Shown in pieces: positions 25,046-38,015 of a DNA stretch of 64,000 bases. The translations under genes were made by a program, and so were the position numbers. Source of the DNA: Pontederia crassipes (Eukaryota; Streptophyta; Magnoliopsida; Commelinales; Pontederiaceae); assembly GCA_030549335.1 (NCBI GenBank), contig CM060198.1, positions 54,321,995-54,385,994 of the forward strand, read 5' to 3'. The notes below the pieces were generated by a model, which was not told the origin of the DNA, ran no database searches, and was given only the letters and a program-made list of their open reading frames with translations. Each line of letters starts with the position of its first letter. Positions within the stretch are counted from its first letter, which is position 1.

Positions 25046-25195
25046 AAGTTAGGCCATTCTCATGTCCTAATATATGATGTCAAGTCCATGTGCAAGCGCC
25101 ACGAGCAGTCACCGCGCCATCTGAAGTCAAGTAAGTTTATTTTATCTCATAAGACGTAGGACGTTTTTCTAAGATGATGATGTATAATGATGTAG

Positions 25196-26507
25196 ATGCA
25201 TCCACGCCGTGCACCTGTTACTAGAGCTTGGGGTCGGTGGCGACCTCGAAATAGCGGCGGGATTGGAAATCCATTACAAGAGGGGACGGACCAGAATGAC
25301 ATTCAGATGAGTCAGGCTCGAGCTGTGGAGCCGACTGTGCAGTCCCCACTAGTGCAGCCTCCACCATCACGGGCACCCACGGTTCCGCCCATACCGACAC
25401 CATCTGTTCAGGCCATACCAGCCATGACACCATCAGTGCAGCTTCCTTCTGCACAACCTACACCTCCGGTGTCATCTAAGGACACCATTCAGGCCTTCAT
25501 GAAGTTACGTCCACCCGAGTATGATGGCTTGGGTGAATTTGACAAGGCTGATAGGTGGCTGAGGACAATAAAGGAGAAGCTGCAACAGATGAACTGTGGT
25601 GAAGAAAAGAAGGTTTTGTTCGCCATCAGCGTATTAACTGAGGATGCCTTGGACTGGTGGAGAACTGTGATCGACACACAGTATGATGAACAGAACGACG
25701 TTCCTTGGGAACGTTTCTGTTAGGCATTTGAGGTACGCTACTTTCCACCATACCAGCGTGCACTGAAGCAGAGGGAGTTCCTACAGCTAAGTCAGGATCA
25801 GATGACGTTGGCTCAGTACAATGTAAAATTCATTCGTCTGGAGAGGTACAACACCCTCAAGATGAGTGATAGATAGAAGGCCGATCACTTTTGCCAAGGC
25901 TTGAATCCAACCATCAGGACCAGCACCTTAGCTGGCCAATGTGCCAATGTGAGCCTGACAGTGGAATTGGCAACCACCATGAAAAGGAATTATGCTAGGG
26001 AGCAACAAGAATTGAAGGATGTGAAAGGAAAGCCTCCCATGCAACCCCCTGCTCAGAATCAGCCTCGATGGAACGATCGTCGTCGGAATCGAGGAAAACC
26101 CGATCGTAGGAACCAATGTCGGGATAACCGGGCAAGGCTCTATGAGCCTCGTGAGGCTAACCGCCCACAACAGCCCCAATATCAGGTAAAGATGATGAAC
26201 ATGAAGTTAAAAAATGTTTATGATGAAGAAGAACTAAGTCATGACCTCTTTTTGCAGCCCCAACGTCAGCAGCCCCAGCAGCAGGCACAGGGTACTGGTG
26301 CCTGTCCCCACTGTAGGAGGTTCCACATTGGGGAGTGTAGGATGAAGGCTGGGTATGCCTTCACTGTGGTCAACAAGGACATTTCATTCGTGATTATCCT
26401 ATTAAGAAGGATGAACTCGCACCAACTCAGCGTGGAAACAACATGGTGCGTGAACGAGTCTTCCACTTGGAGGAAGATGCAGTACCGGCAAACGCCGAAG
26501 TCATTAG
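25196..26507 (+). pseudogene. gypsy gag, broken
   Basis: Starts at the ATG at 25196 and opens with a basic, then Pro/Gln-rich region. The retrotransposon gag domain follows (PPEYDGLGEFDKADRWL near 25510; EDALDWWRT near 25640; RYFPPYQRALKQREFLQL near 25735). A basic RRRNRGKPDRR stretch lies near 26085. Two cysteine knuckles follow: CPHCRRFHIGEC at about 26305 and, in a shifted frame, CLHCGQQGHF near 26358, whose last Cys position is not conserved. In-frame TAG codons at 25721 and 25875, plus the frame change near 26350. Cut off at 26510 by the CACTA insertion; pol resumes at 31480. Confidence 0.92.
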
Positions 26508-26510
26508 AGG

Positions 26511-26840
26511 CACTACAACAAAAGATATGAATTGTTACGTTTATTATATGTCACTCATTGTGCTTTAGACGTTACAAATATTGTTTTGTAATGTTTAAAA
26601 AACGTTACCCTAAAAATGTTACGGAAGCCGCGAAGCTAATTATACTAGTAACGTTTAATTTCTAACCGTCACCAATTATTTACACGTTACAAATTGTTTT
26701 CATATCCATAACGTTTGAACGTTACTATATATTAATATTTGGTGATGTTTATGTGTTACAAAATAATTATATATAAAAGTCATAAAATGTCTTAACGTTA
26801 CAATAGATCACTTGTTGGTAGTGTTTAGATGTTACCTAAA
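26511..26840. repeat. CACTA subterminal array, left
   Basis: Repeated motifs of the type aacgttac, acgttacaaat and gttactat in both orientations about every 20-30 bases. These are candidate binding sites for the element's TnpA-like protein. The right end (31360-31476) carries related aaacgtcac, tgacgttt and gcgtaac motifs. Confidence 0.75.
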
Positions 26841-27115
26841 GACATCATAAATATTATACTATCATCATCATCATTATCATCATAGTTATTATTATTATTA
26901 TTCATAATTCTTGCATGTTACCAACTACTAGCAATTAATTTTTCAAACACAAACTAATAAAATTTACATTCAAATCACAATAGAAAACATTAAGTCCCAT
27001 GTCTCATATCACAACTTCATACTTAAGTAGACTCCAAAGTGGCATTTAGTTTGATACAACACTTGGTCATAAAGGTACTACTAACATTAGATATCTGCAT
27101 ACTACTAACATTCAT

Positions 27116-28985
27116 TCAACTATCATAATTCCTTTCATCTTGACCATTAGTTGATGGTGTCCTTGTTTCACTTGAAGGGCTAGCTAGGTGTCCGAGAAGT
27201 TGTTGAACTACCCTCTTAAGCTGAGAGCAAAATGAGAAATATAAGTGATAATACAAGTAAACAATCATGTATTAGTGTAAATGACTATGTTAACATAATG
27301 AACACAAATAATTACTTTTCCTTATATCAATACTTGAACATACCTCACTTATTTGTTTCTCTTGCTCATTAAGTCGTTCACTTTGCTTGTCATTTGTCTC
27401 CTTTAACGCATTAATAGTTGCTTGGGTTTGAGAATCTTGCAATGCTTGCTCTTGTTGGGCTTCTACAATTTTTTTTTCTTATAGACTTTCCAATAGATGG
27501 TGGATCATATCCTTTACCAGAATGATAATCTGATCTTAAAGTGGCACCCATAAATTCATCAACTATGTCACTAGAAGACCAAGGCTTGTCAGATGATTGA
27601 GATTCCAATTGAATTTGTGACATCTTTTCCTAGTTTGTGAGAAAGAAAAATATATGAACTATAACAAGAAAATTCTTTATTAAATTAAATGCTCAACTTT
27701 TTTTTGTCAATAACTTACATATGTATCAGCAGCATCTTGAGTAATCCAGCCACCAGTACCATCTAGCTGAGGATCACTATAGCGAGTTTGCTTAAAGAAT
27801 TCAATGTCATCTGGCACTTGATTGAATTTTTTAAACTACATAGCAAGGAACAATAATTAATACTAGAAACACACCAAATTATCATATGAGAGTTAAAATA
27901 GCATGGCTCACTAACAGATTCAATCCTTCGACTCTGAAATGATTTTGAACCAGACCTATGCAGATATTTAACAGTCTTACGTGCATCCTTTGCTTTCATA
28001 GCTTTTGTTCTCTGCTTTTTAATTAACATTAAGATAACACCTGCTCATATAAGAGAAATATAAGTAAAGATAATTGAATAAATAATTACCTTTCCTAATG
28101 ATAGGTCAGACAATAAAATTTTATTCTCTTCGTCAATTTATTTTTGCCATTTCTCAGTTATTTTAGCCCAATCACTATCACTAGAACCAGTAGGTCGAGC
28201 ATCATCTCCAACTTCCTTCCATTTCTTTTTAATGTCAGCACGGTGCTTCCTGTGGAGATTGCTCATCCATCTATCCGCAGCACGAAACTTCATTGCATCA
28301 TTCATGATATCATCTAGATTTAATCGATTCTGTATAAAAGAAATTAGGCAATTTAATTATTTAAAAATGCATAAATTTTGACAATGACATAAATTTAATA
28401 ATACTGACCTGTACACGCTCCCAAGCACGTCTCTTAATTTCCATTGGGAAGTTCCTCCAATCTCCATCCATATACAATGGAAGCAAATCTCTACAAGCTC
28501 GACCAATCTCTAAAGCCATCTTTGCCGATTGATCTGTTGTCAATGGACGGCCTACAATACCATTAAATTCAATCCTCATTTTATCACCTCTTATCCGGTT
28601 GTCCTTTTCTAGTGAAATGTCTCGATATGGACCCCTTTTAATAGAAGATGCAAGTGATGCATCAGTGCCTACAAAAAAATTAAAAGAAATATATGTAGTA
28701 AAGCATAAGAAATATTAATTGCAAAATAATGCTGTGGCATAGTAACCTGCAAATGAAGTTTATTAGATTATTACCCTCGTGAACCTGTGTCGTTGCTATA
28801 TGATCTTCAATAGCAAGTTCTTGCACCATAGGAGTTGTCAAATCATCTTGCTGAACTTGTCTTCGACAACCATAGGCTTCTTCAGGATCATGTTGTGATG
28901 GAAAATTTGCTTCATCTTCATGATATTGGCTACTTCTCGATATCCTTCCACCTCTTCGTTGGGGGCCTTTCCTTCCTCCGGCCAT
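27116..28985 (-). pseudogene. Transposase_24-type (Ptta/En/Spm) protein gene of the CACTA element
   Basis: ATG at 28985, stop at 27116. Exons traced: 28985-28775 (basic MAGGRKGPQRRGGR start, acidic middle); 28668-28409 (KRGPYRDISLEKDNRI, RNFPMEIKRRAWERVQ); 28329-28090 (MNDAMKFRAADRWM, WKEVGDDARP); about 28010-27900 (KTVKYLHRSGSKSFQSRR); about 27840-27725 (DDIEFFKQTRYSDPQLDGTG, WITQDAADTY); about 27625-27345 (ends in a Gln/Glu-rich coiled coil, QSERLNEQEKQ); and a last exon 27210-27116. The SGSKSF and FxxTR...G.W...A...Y pattern is that of the plant Transposase_24 family, usually read as the DNA-binding partner protein. In-frame stops near 28140 and 27480 argue that it is not functional, unless they lie in introns. 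Confidence 0.8.
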
Positions 28986-28999
28986 AATAAAACCACAAT

Positions 29000-31360
29000 A
29001 GTAATAACATTCATAAATGCAATAATCATAAAAAATAGAATATTTACCAATAATCTAGTCTAATTAAACATACATGATAATAACTTGACTACAAATACAC
29101 ATGAATATATGAAAAAGATAACTAATACATACCGACAATTGTTTGAATGAGCTAATTTTTTTTGAAGAAGGCTTCATCAATTTTTTGGCAAACAAAATAT
29201 TATTCTTCTTCACTGTTGTCAGAGTCTACAAGTGTTTCATCTCCTTCCATCTCTTCGTCCTCATTACTTTCGATATGATACTGTGATTCATCGTGAGTTT
29301 GAAGTACCTTATCCACTGATTCTCCTAAAATTGTCTGAGGATGCACATCTGTTCTTAAAAGTGTATCTTATACTTCCATTTTCCTCATTTTGCTATTCTA
29401 CTATTGGAAGCAACTTGAGTTTCAATAAGATACTTGCACCAAAATATTAAAAATAAAAGCTCTAAAGCCAGGATAGACTCAGCCATATAATAATATATTT
29501 TAGTCAAATAAAAAAATATTTTAAATATAAAACTAGACCCAAGATGTGCTAGTTTATGTAGAAGCAACTTAATTTTTTATATCATCACTGCACCAAAATG
29601 TAAAAAGCAAAAGGGGTTGGCATCATATTACTTGTTCTCAAAGTCAAACTTCTCTGTTTACCAAAAGAAAATTATACCATCAGAAAGAAAACTCACAACT
29701 AATAGTACCTTTTGGTTTTGGGATGTGCATGATATTTCTATACATACCTAGTTTTGATTGTATTAACTGATTTTGGCTTTTGGCTTTGGAACGTCGGAAT
29801 CACACTTTTACTAATTTGTCTTCTCTGTCCTAAGATGTCCAACAATCTTGGTCCAGTAGATATATATATGTTTTGATAAGACATCAATTAAATATTAATA
29901 TTCTTCTTGAGTCATTTTCTCAATATATTTTTTATTTTCACCAAGAAGGAAAAAAAACTTTGTGTTTATTAACATTTTTACAGATTATATGATGAGAGTT
30001 CAAACAAATACTTCTTAATGTCATCACATCCGTATTTTATTAGTTAAGGATATTACAGTAGTACCATATGTACATGAAGACAAAAATAAATCACATTTTC
30101 AACATGTGTGAATCTTTTTACACACCTAATATACCAGTAGTTTTAAATAGTAAGTTTGTTAATTCTCCTATACATCATGAACGGTGCTACATGTTTATAA
30201 TATAATATTTTCATGGTGTGTGTATGAATTCAGAAACGTATATCCAAATAAATTATACAACATGGCCCAAATAACTACAAACAAATTAAGAAGAACATTA
30301 AAAAAGGGAAAGAAGTTTCCATACATTGGCCCAAATACCTACAAACAAATTAAGAACATACAAAACAGGAAATAAGTTTTCATATATTAATGCCCAGCTG
30401 GATCAAATGTCCCTAAATTTCCTAGGATGTGATCTCTGATCATGTTTACTAAACTAAATAATATTTCAAAGAAAACATAACCTAGGTTAGCAGATCTCAT
30501 AAATTTTAGGAATACGAATCTTCCAAATGAATTTAATTTGAAACACGTATGAAAACAACATAAACTAACCTTTTTGTTTAATCTGTCCAGAATTTTCACC
30601 TCCGCCAATATTGAATCTGCACCAAAGTCAAGACTCTGCACAAGAAAAAGGGTTAAGCCACTAAGATTGCAGAAGAAATATTGTGTGGAGGGACAAAGGG
30701 AAAATAAATGGTGCCATATAAGAAAACTAACGTGGGGAGGGATAATCGGCAGGGAGAAATGAGGTGGAGCCTGAACATACGTATATTAGTTAAAATTGTT
30801 ATTTATGCTATCTCTTTCTATCTTATCTAAAGATGTTACTAAACCGTTTGCAACAACTTAACTTCATAATATTTAAAACTATTTAATTATTCCACAGAAA
30901 TATTCCTAGTAAGAAGTGCTAGTTATTGACTCTAAAACTTATCAATGTAATCTTAAAAATATTATAATGTTTACGGATTCAAATTTATTATAATAAACAT
31001 GATAAGATTCTTGGTTTAAATATCTTTCCATATGCTTAAAATAAAAAAAAATATTTAGTGTTTTTATACAATTAACTTAGTTCCATTATATTAAGCATAT
31101 CTCATTTAGTAGGGTAAATCTTATGAGTGGCCCAGATACATTAACATACTAATATTCGTACACTGGTGACATTTATTTAGTAATTATAATTTTATTTTCC
31201 ATTAAGACATGTTAACATTTTGTAATGATTGCATATTAACTAACTAAATAGAAATAAATTCGTCATATGTTATATAATTTTAGAACATAAAAAACATGCA
31301 AAGTATATCATTTTTTTACATTTAATAAACATCACAACAACCTTATTATAGTTGTGTAAG
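29000..31360. other. CACTA interior without recognised transposase
   Basis: Where the catalytic TNP2-type gene would be expected there is none. A minus-strand acidic tail ending at 29200 (EDEEMEGDETLVDSDNSEEE) could be the C-terminus of a deleted ORF. A short minus-strand frame near 30640 (SLDFGADSILAEVKILDRL) is not recognised. The rest is AT-rich. Confidence 0.5.
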
Positions 31361-31479
31361 CAAACGTCACCGATAAAATCATGTTGTGACGTTTATCAAG
31401 CGTAACCGAAGGTTTTTACGAATTGTGATGTTTACAAAATATGCAAACATTACAAAAGACTATAATTCTTGTAGTGAGG

Positions 31480-31780
31480 TACACTATCCATAGCCGATCT
31501 TTCCACTACAGTTTTATTCGATTCGGGTGCGTCGCACTCTTTTATATCTAAAGACTATGCTACTGTATTGAGGTTGCCTCTACATGACATAAGTCACCCC
31601 ATGGTGATAATTACTCCTATGGGAATGCTCTACGTCACTAAGTACCTTCCTGAGGTATCAGTGGAGATACAAGGCAAGAATTTTTCTGCAGATCTGGTAA
31701 TCATCCCCATGACGGACTACGATGTCATTCTTGGTATGGATTGGCTATCCTACCATGACGTAGTCGTACTATGCAAATAG
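31480..31780 (+). pseudogene. gypsy pol, aspartic protease segment
   Basis: Resumes after the CACTA with SIADLSTTVLFDSGASHSFI, the retroviral-type aspartic protease active-site motif (DSGAS). It continues to MTDYDVILGMDWL, the conserved flap and end of the protease in plant gypsy elements. A TAG at 31778 ends the frame. Confidence 0.93.
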
Positions 31781-31786
31781 AAGAAG

Positions 31787-33516
31787 GTGATCATTAGTAC
31801 TCAAGGTGAACGTAAGGCCACTGTTAGAGGTACCACAGGAAAGGATGAGAAGGTTATCATATCTGCCTTGAAAGCACAGAGGATGATACAGAAGGAATGC
31901 AAAGGTTTTCTCGCAAATGTGATGACGATGGACAACCCGTGGACCCAATTACAACAACTGGACATAGTTCGAAAATTTCCGGATATCTTTCCTGACGACA
32001 TTTCCGGATCACCACCTCCATGAGAGATTGATTTTCGGATCGATCTCCTTCCAGGCACTGTCCCGATTTCGAAGGCCCCCTACAGGATGACACCGGTCGA
32101 GATGCATGAACTGAAGAAGCAAATTTAGGAACTTTTAGACAAGGGATTTATCAGGCCGAGTGTATCTCCCTGGGGAGCTCCAGTGCTATTGGTTAAGAAG
32201 AAGGACAGCTCTCTAAGACTGTGCATCGACTACCGGATGCTAAACAAGACCACAGTCAAGAACAAGTACCCTCTACCGCGGATCGATGACCTTTTCGATC
32301 AACTTTTAAAGGCCGCAGTATTTTCTAAGATTGACTTACGAAGTGGGTACCACCAGCTTAGAGTAGCCGACGAAGATGTACAGAAGATGGCTTTTCGATC
32401 AAGGTATGGTCACTATGAATTTCTGGTGATGCCTTTTGGACTGACGAACGCCCCTGCAGCATTCATGGATCTCATGAATCGGGTGTTCAGACCATACCTG
32501 GACCAGTTTGTCATCGTTTTCGTAGACGACATTCTGATCTATTCAGAGAATGAAGAACAACACAAGGAACACTTGAAGATAGTTTTGGAAAAGTTAAGGC
32601 AGCACAAGTTGTACGGAAAACTATCCAAGTGTGAGTTCTGACTTGACAGGATTATGTTTCTTGGACACATAATCTCGAAGAAGGGCATTTCTGTGGATCC
32701 CTCCAAGGTAGAAGCAGTATCCCACTAGCCAAGGCCAAAGCATGCCACTGAAATCCGCAGCTTCCTCGGATTGGCAGGTTATTACCGCAGGTTCATCAAG
32801 AATTTCTCAAAGATCGCATCTCCCTTGACGAACCTAACGAAGAAAGGAGTGAAGTACATATGGATACAGAAATACGAAGACAATTTCCAAGAACTGAAGG
32901 CTAGACTGACCACTGCACCTATACTCACCATTCTGAAGGTACAGAGGGGTATGTTGTGTACAGTGATGATTGCGGCACAGGACTGGAATGCGTGCTCATG
33001 CAACATGGAAAAGTGGTCGCATATGCATCTAGGCAGCTGAAGAAGCATGAGGTGAACTACCCGACTCATGACTTGGAATTGACAGCGGTAGTCTTCGCGT
33101 TGAAGATTTGGCGACACTACCTATATGGAGTACAATTTGAGGTGTTCACCGACCATAAGAGCCTCAAGTACGTCTTCTCTCAGCGAGACCTTAATATGCG
33201 ACAACGAAGATGGATGGAATATTTGAAGGATTATGAGTTCTCCATTAATTACCACCCTAGTAAGGCGAACTCAGTTGCAGACGCACTCAATCGCAAGTGG
33301 GAAGGCTCACTAGCTCACATGATGATGGGTATGTATAAGATGATGAAGGAGCTAAGCCTATGGAAGCCAAGACCTGGAAGAAATGGAGCAGTACTGATGA
33401 TGCATCAGATACAACTGAATCTGGTGGATAGACTCATTAAGGCTCAAGCTCAGGATCCTGAGTATACGAAGATGTTAGGAAGATGTCAGAAAGAAGAAGA
33501 AGATTTCAAGCTATAA
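31787..33516 (+). pseudogene. gypsy pol, reverse transcriptase and RNase H
   Basis: RT core: [46 protein letters not shown] and the catalytic FVDDILIYS (near 32520). The connection domain follows: FLGHIISKKGI, RSFLGLAGYYRRFI. RNase H begins at [14 protein letters not shown] (near 32955) with [21 protein letters not shown] and [17 protein letters not shown]. In-frame stops at about 32021, 32127, 32639, 32727 and 33514, and a frame change near 32945. Most stops sit where one C-to-T or G-to-A change at a Gln, Arg or Trp codon would explain them. Confidence 0.95.
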
Positions 33517-34860
33517 GCAAATGGTGGGATCCGATATAGAGATAGTCTATGGGTCCCAAGTGATGAAGCTCTTAAAAGGGAAGTGATGGATGAATGCCAC
33601 AAGTCTGAGTTTGCGATCCATCCGGGCAACACTAAGATGTACAAGGATGTGCAAAGAACCTTCTGGTGGAATGACATGAAGCGAGAGATTGCTGAATATG
33701 TTTCCAAGTGCCTAGTCTGTCAACAGGTGAAAGTGGAACATCAGAAACCCTATGGAAAGATCACATCTCTCGCCATTCCACAGTGGAAGTGGGAGGACAT
33801 TTCTATGGATTTCATAACATGTCTACCCCGTACTCAGAAGGGACATGATGTCATATGGGTAGTGGTGGATCGGTTAATGAAGTCTGCACACTTTCTACCC
33901 ATAAAGTCAAAACAATCAGTGTAGAGCCTTATGGATCTATATGTACAAGAGATCATCAGACTTCATGGGATCCCCATCTCTATTGTGTCAGATCAGGACT
34001 CAAGATTTACAGCCAGATTCTGGAGATGCTTACAAGACTCTTTTGAAACGAGGCTGAATTATAGTACGGCATTCCATCCACAAACGGACGGTCAGACCGA
34101 AAGGACCATTCAAACAGTTGAAGACATGTTAAGAGCTTGTGCCCTTGACTGGAAGGGTAACTGGGATGATCACCTACCACTCATAGAGTTTGCTTACAAT
34201 AATAGCTACCATTCCAGCATTCGTATGACTCCCTTTACAGTCTTGTATGGGAGACCATGTCGTTCACCTGCATGCTGGAATGAGGTAGGTGAGAGGAAGA
34301 TTTTGAATGAAAAAGAGCTGAAGAAGATAGAGGAATATTCAGCAAGGGTCGAGCTGATACAAGAACGGATGAAGGCAGTTCAAGCTCGACAAAAGTTCTA
34401 TGCTGACAGAGGACGACGTGAACAAAGTTTTCAGACGGGTGATCAAGTACTCCTGAAGATTTCTCCAACCAAGGGAGTGATGAGGTTCAGTAAAAGAGGA
34501 AAGCTTAGCCCAAGATATATCGGTCCATTTGAAGTACTGGAGCTAGTTGGAGAGGGTGCTTGCAGACTAGCATTACCTCCATCTTATGGGCGAGTTCATA
34601 ACGTGTTTCACGTTTATATGCTCCGAAAGTATAAACATGATGATGCAAATGTAATAAGATATGAAGAATCCAACCTCAAAGATGATCTGACCTATGAGGA
34701 GCAACACATCCAGATTCTAGAGACAAAGGTTCAACGTCACAACAATAAAGATGTACCGCTGGTCAAGGTGACTTGGAGCCATCACCGAGGTGACGAAGTA
34801 ACCTGGGAACTCGAGTCTGAGATGCGAAGGGAATTTCTCGCACTTTTTGGTAAGTCCTGA
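33517..34860 (+). pseudogene. gypsy pol, integrase and chromodomain
   Basis: Zinc-binding HHCC region (CHKSEFAIHPG ... CLVCQQVK). Catalytic DDE core: SMDFITCLPRTQKG, then SDQDSRFTARFW, then QTDGQTERTIQTVEDMLR. The GPF/Y-like segment LSPRYIGPFEVLE is followed by a chromodomain-like end (VPLVKVTWSHHRGDEVTW, ending LFGKS). This end is typical of Tekay/Del chromoviruses, where it is thought to steer insertion to heterochromatin. One TAG at about 33922; the frame ends normally at 34860. Confidence 0.95.
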
Positions 34861-34903
34861 CTTCTGACTGAATTCGATGACGAATTTTATTTTAAGGAGT
34901 TTA

Positions 34904-37204
34904 TGATATAACGCCCGGACCTTTAATAGAAAAGAGGAAAAAAAAGGAATAAAAGAAAAAAAAAGATAAAAAGGGGAATAAAGAGAGGATAAAATCTGAG
35001 TTGGATTTGATTTGATCAGGGAGAAGTTAAATTCTGATTTAAACTCTAATCCTCTCCCTATAAATATGAGGCCAGATCAAATCAAAACCCTATTTTCATT
35101 TTCCCATGAAACCAACCCTAATTCTCCTCTACGTGCGCCCTTTTCGGTTCTTCTTGTCCCTGACGGCCGCCGCCTTACAAGGGACACATCGGACGACGCC
35201 GGACGTGCACACCAATAGAGAGGAGTGGACAGAGGAAGAAGAGGAAGAGGAAGAAGAGGACAGCAGTAAAGTTTCTCGGACAGAAACTTCGATGTATGGA
35301 ACTAGGGTAGATTCTTCCTAGAATCATGATTTTAGACTTGAAGCATGTCCTACTTGATGCCTGATTATACTAGAGCATTGTATGATGATGATTGTGCCGG
35401 CCATCAACGTAATACGATGATCGGATTGCGAACTGCGCATCTACGCAGTTTCTGCGCAAGACAAACCCGACTCGGGTTCACTGGAACCCGGCCCGGGCAC
35501 GTCCTTCTCCGGACCGAGTTCGAACTCGGCACGGATCCGTCGTTGCTGCGCTCTTCGAGCTCTGCAAATCAGTCGAACTCGGCCCGGGTTGAAGACGACC
35601 CGGATCGAGTTCCTTGCACGACGAGCAGTCGGGCAGAACGATGATTCTGAGAAGAAGACGACTCGACCCGGCCCGGGTGTGACCAGAATCCGGCCCGGGC
35701 TATTCTTTGATTTTACCGAGAATGACCCTGTATAACCCGGCCTGGGTTTCTGCCTGACTTGGCCCGAGTTTCGATACCAATTATGATGATGCTATAATTC
35801 ATAATGATGATTAAGATGTTATGCACATATATTTCCTCTTCATGATTCTATCTTGTAGCTCCAATTAAGTCTTATATAACGATGATGATGATGATTAGAA
35901 CTCTTAATCTGTATGACTCGATGATGATCCAACCCGGCCCGGGCTCTCCCCTGATTTTTACCAATGACCAAGATGTATGAACCCGACCCGGGTTTCTCCC
36001 TACTCGGCCCGGGTTCCGACCTAATCAAGCATATGATTATGATTTCTTAATCCTTACTCCATGTGATTAATCTTGATCTATATATGATGATGATGATGTC
36101 GACCTTATCCTTGATTTACTCTCCATGATTATGTCCTTTATCTTGATTTAAGCTCTTATCAAAATATGATTTGTTTAATTAAAAGATGCAAGATAAAATA
36201 CGTAAAACGTTAAATGGAGAGCTCTTTTTATGATGGACTGGTGACGACCAGTTATGGACTATCTTCGGATAGTTATGGGCTGACTACGGTCAGTTATGGG
36301 CTGGCTCTGCCAGTTATGATGATGATGATGGACGGGTTGAGGCAGGCCTCTCCGTGGGTTGAAATATACCCCACTATAAATCAAAGATGAATAATAAGAT
36401 GATGAAGCATATTAATAATAAAATCCCTTCATGATGATTAGTGGCTCTTGCCACATCTTTCCATGATCTCTCGATCTATTATTAATATGAACTAAAGAAG
36501 ATGATTCACTTCATGATTATCTATGCTCATACGATGATTTCTCCTGATCCTTTATATGATGATGACCCCATAATCATGATGATCGGCTTTTGCCTCCTCT
36601 ATGATGATTTATCTATCATGATCTTTAATCTTATGATCTCAAGGAGATGACAATCTATCAACTTCCTGTTCATATGCCAAGTTATAGGATCTCTGTTACA
36701 CATATGATGACGATGATGTTTATTTTCTATATGATGATGATGATGATGCCTTATGATTCTTGTCTAGTATCATGATCTTATGATTATTTCTATCTTACTT
36801 TCATACTGAGTTGCAAAACTCACAGAGAGGCTTCTCCCTTGCATGTTCTTAAATGCAGGATTATATCTTAATGATGAAGGTGGCCAATGGTGACAGATTG
36901 AGCTCGTAGGTGGCTGCACATGGTTATCAAGTCCTTAGATGATGGATAGATGTTTCATTTCTTTTTATCATTTGATGTATTAGCTTTCCTTTGGACTCCT
37001 ATGAAGTCAGTTATTAGTCTTCCGCATTTCAAGATGTTACTCTATTTTATTTCTAATGATGACTTAGTTATTCTGCATTTATCGTTGATGAGTTGATCAG
37101 TCAAAGTATTTATTTTGGTCAACATGATGTATGCGTAAGGATGACCCGTAGCATCTTCGAACCGTATTCTGTCACGTGGCGGAGTGCGATTTGGGGGCAT
37201 TACA
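34904..37204 (+). repeat. 3' LTR of the gypsy element
   Basis: Starts tgatataacgcccggac and ends gggggcattaca, 2301 bp. It differs from the 5' LTR by scattered substitutions and small indels, for example in the GAT runs and one missing CCCGG-rich segment near 35935. A modest purine-rich stretch (ttttaaggagttta) precedes it as the likely polypurine tract. Confidence 0.95.
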
Positions 37205-38004
37205 GTAATACAACCTATTTTCAAAATACCTCAATCCTTCATGCATGTTTCCAAATGTTTCCCGATGGTATCACCTTTGTGATCCGCAATCAAATCAAAA
37301 CTCAATATCTTCTTATGCAACACATATAATTCATATTCTGAATTAAAGTCCAAGTATCCGTTGTTAAAAAATTTGACGATTTTCAAAAAATATGTTTTTC
37401 AATTTCTGCTTCTCAATCATAAACAATTGTATAATATCCTTAGCAGTAGTGATACGAGAAGAAAGTTGAAGTCTTAGTTGACATTCAGCCATGAACTCTA
37501 TAAAATCTTTATTTTCAACAAACTTGAATACAAGCTCATCAACAACAAACATCTTTGCAAGTGCTAATCTACACCTTTCTTGATTAAAGTCAACTAATTT
37601 CATACTAATACAAGTGTTAGGATCATCCTCTCTTTGCTTGTTAATAGCAATGGTTTTTTGCTTTTTATCAAGGCCCCTCTCTGGATTTTTATCACAAAGC
37701 TTGATATGCTTTAATAGATTTGATGTTCCATGATTAGAAGTATTGCAAGCATAAGACTAATGCCAATAATTGCTATAGCTTTATCTTTTTTCTCTTTTAA
37801 AATGCGTCCAAGCATTAAAAGGATGTCTGGTTTCCTTTTAAGTACCTCTTGATCCTTTTCTAAAGTAATCTCCTCTGGTGGTTGAGCTTCAAGTGATGAT
37901 TGGTGACCATGTACTTGTTGTAAATCATGAGAAGAAGTTGCATATAAATTTGTCGGAGTAGGTGCACTTCTAATTTGAGTTTCACTTGTATTTTGGGTCG
38001 TCAT
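37205..38004 (-). pseudogene. hAT transposase, BED-finger N-terminal half
   Basis: Minus strand from the ATG at 38004. A Ser/Thr-rich start is followed by a BED zinc finger read across a frame change near 37745: the second half reads NHGTSNLLKHIKLCDKNP, the C-terminal part of a BED finger. Then FNQERCRLALAKMFVVDELV near 37590, and near the break YELYVLHKKILSF and GDTIGKHLETCMKD-stop-GILKIGCI. The stop is at a position that is Trp in many relatives. The frame continues at 22696 on the other side of the gypsy insertion. Confidence 0.9.
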
Positions 38005-38015
38005 TGTTATAATCC

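Larger units (their letters stand above)
26511..31476. mobile_element. CACTA (En/Spm-type) element, 4966 bp, inside gypsy pol
   Basis: Begins CACTACAACAAAAG and ends TTCTTGTAGTG, the inverted CACTACAA ends of the superfamily. It is flanked by a 3-bp duplication agg (26508-26510 and 31477-31479), the length expected for CACTA insertions. Excising it brings the gypsy frame together in phase across the break. Subterminal regions are full of AACGTTAC-like motifs. It encodes one minus-strand Transposase_24-type gene. No TNP2/TNPD-type catalytic transposase was found, so it is probably non-autonomous. Confidence 0.95.
22697..37204 (+). mobile_element. Ty3/gypsy LTR retrotransposon, Tekay/Del-type chromovirus, 14.5 kb with nested CACTA
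   Basis: LTRs at 22697-25027 and 34904-37204 begin TG and end CA. The flanking 5-bp duplication is gtaac (22692-22696) and gtaat (37205-37209), with one mismatch. A primer site like that for initiator Met-tRNA follows the 5' LTR. Domain order is gag, zinc knuckle, protease, reverse transcriptase, RNase H, integrase, chromodomain, which is the Ty3/gypsy order. The C-terminal chromodomain-like segment and gag type point to the Tekay/Del clade. The coding region carries many stops and a few frame changes and is split by a CACTA element, so it is inactive. Without the CACTA it is about 9.5 kb. Confidence 0.95.
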
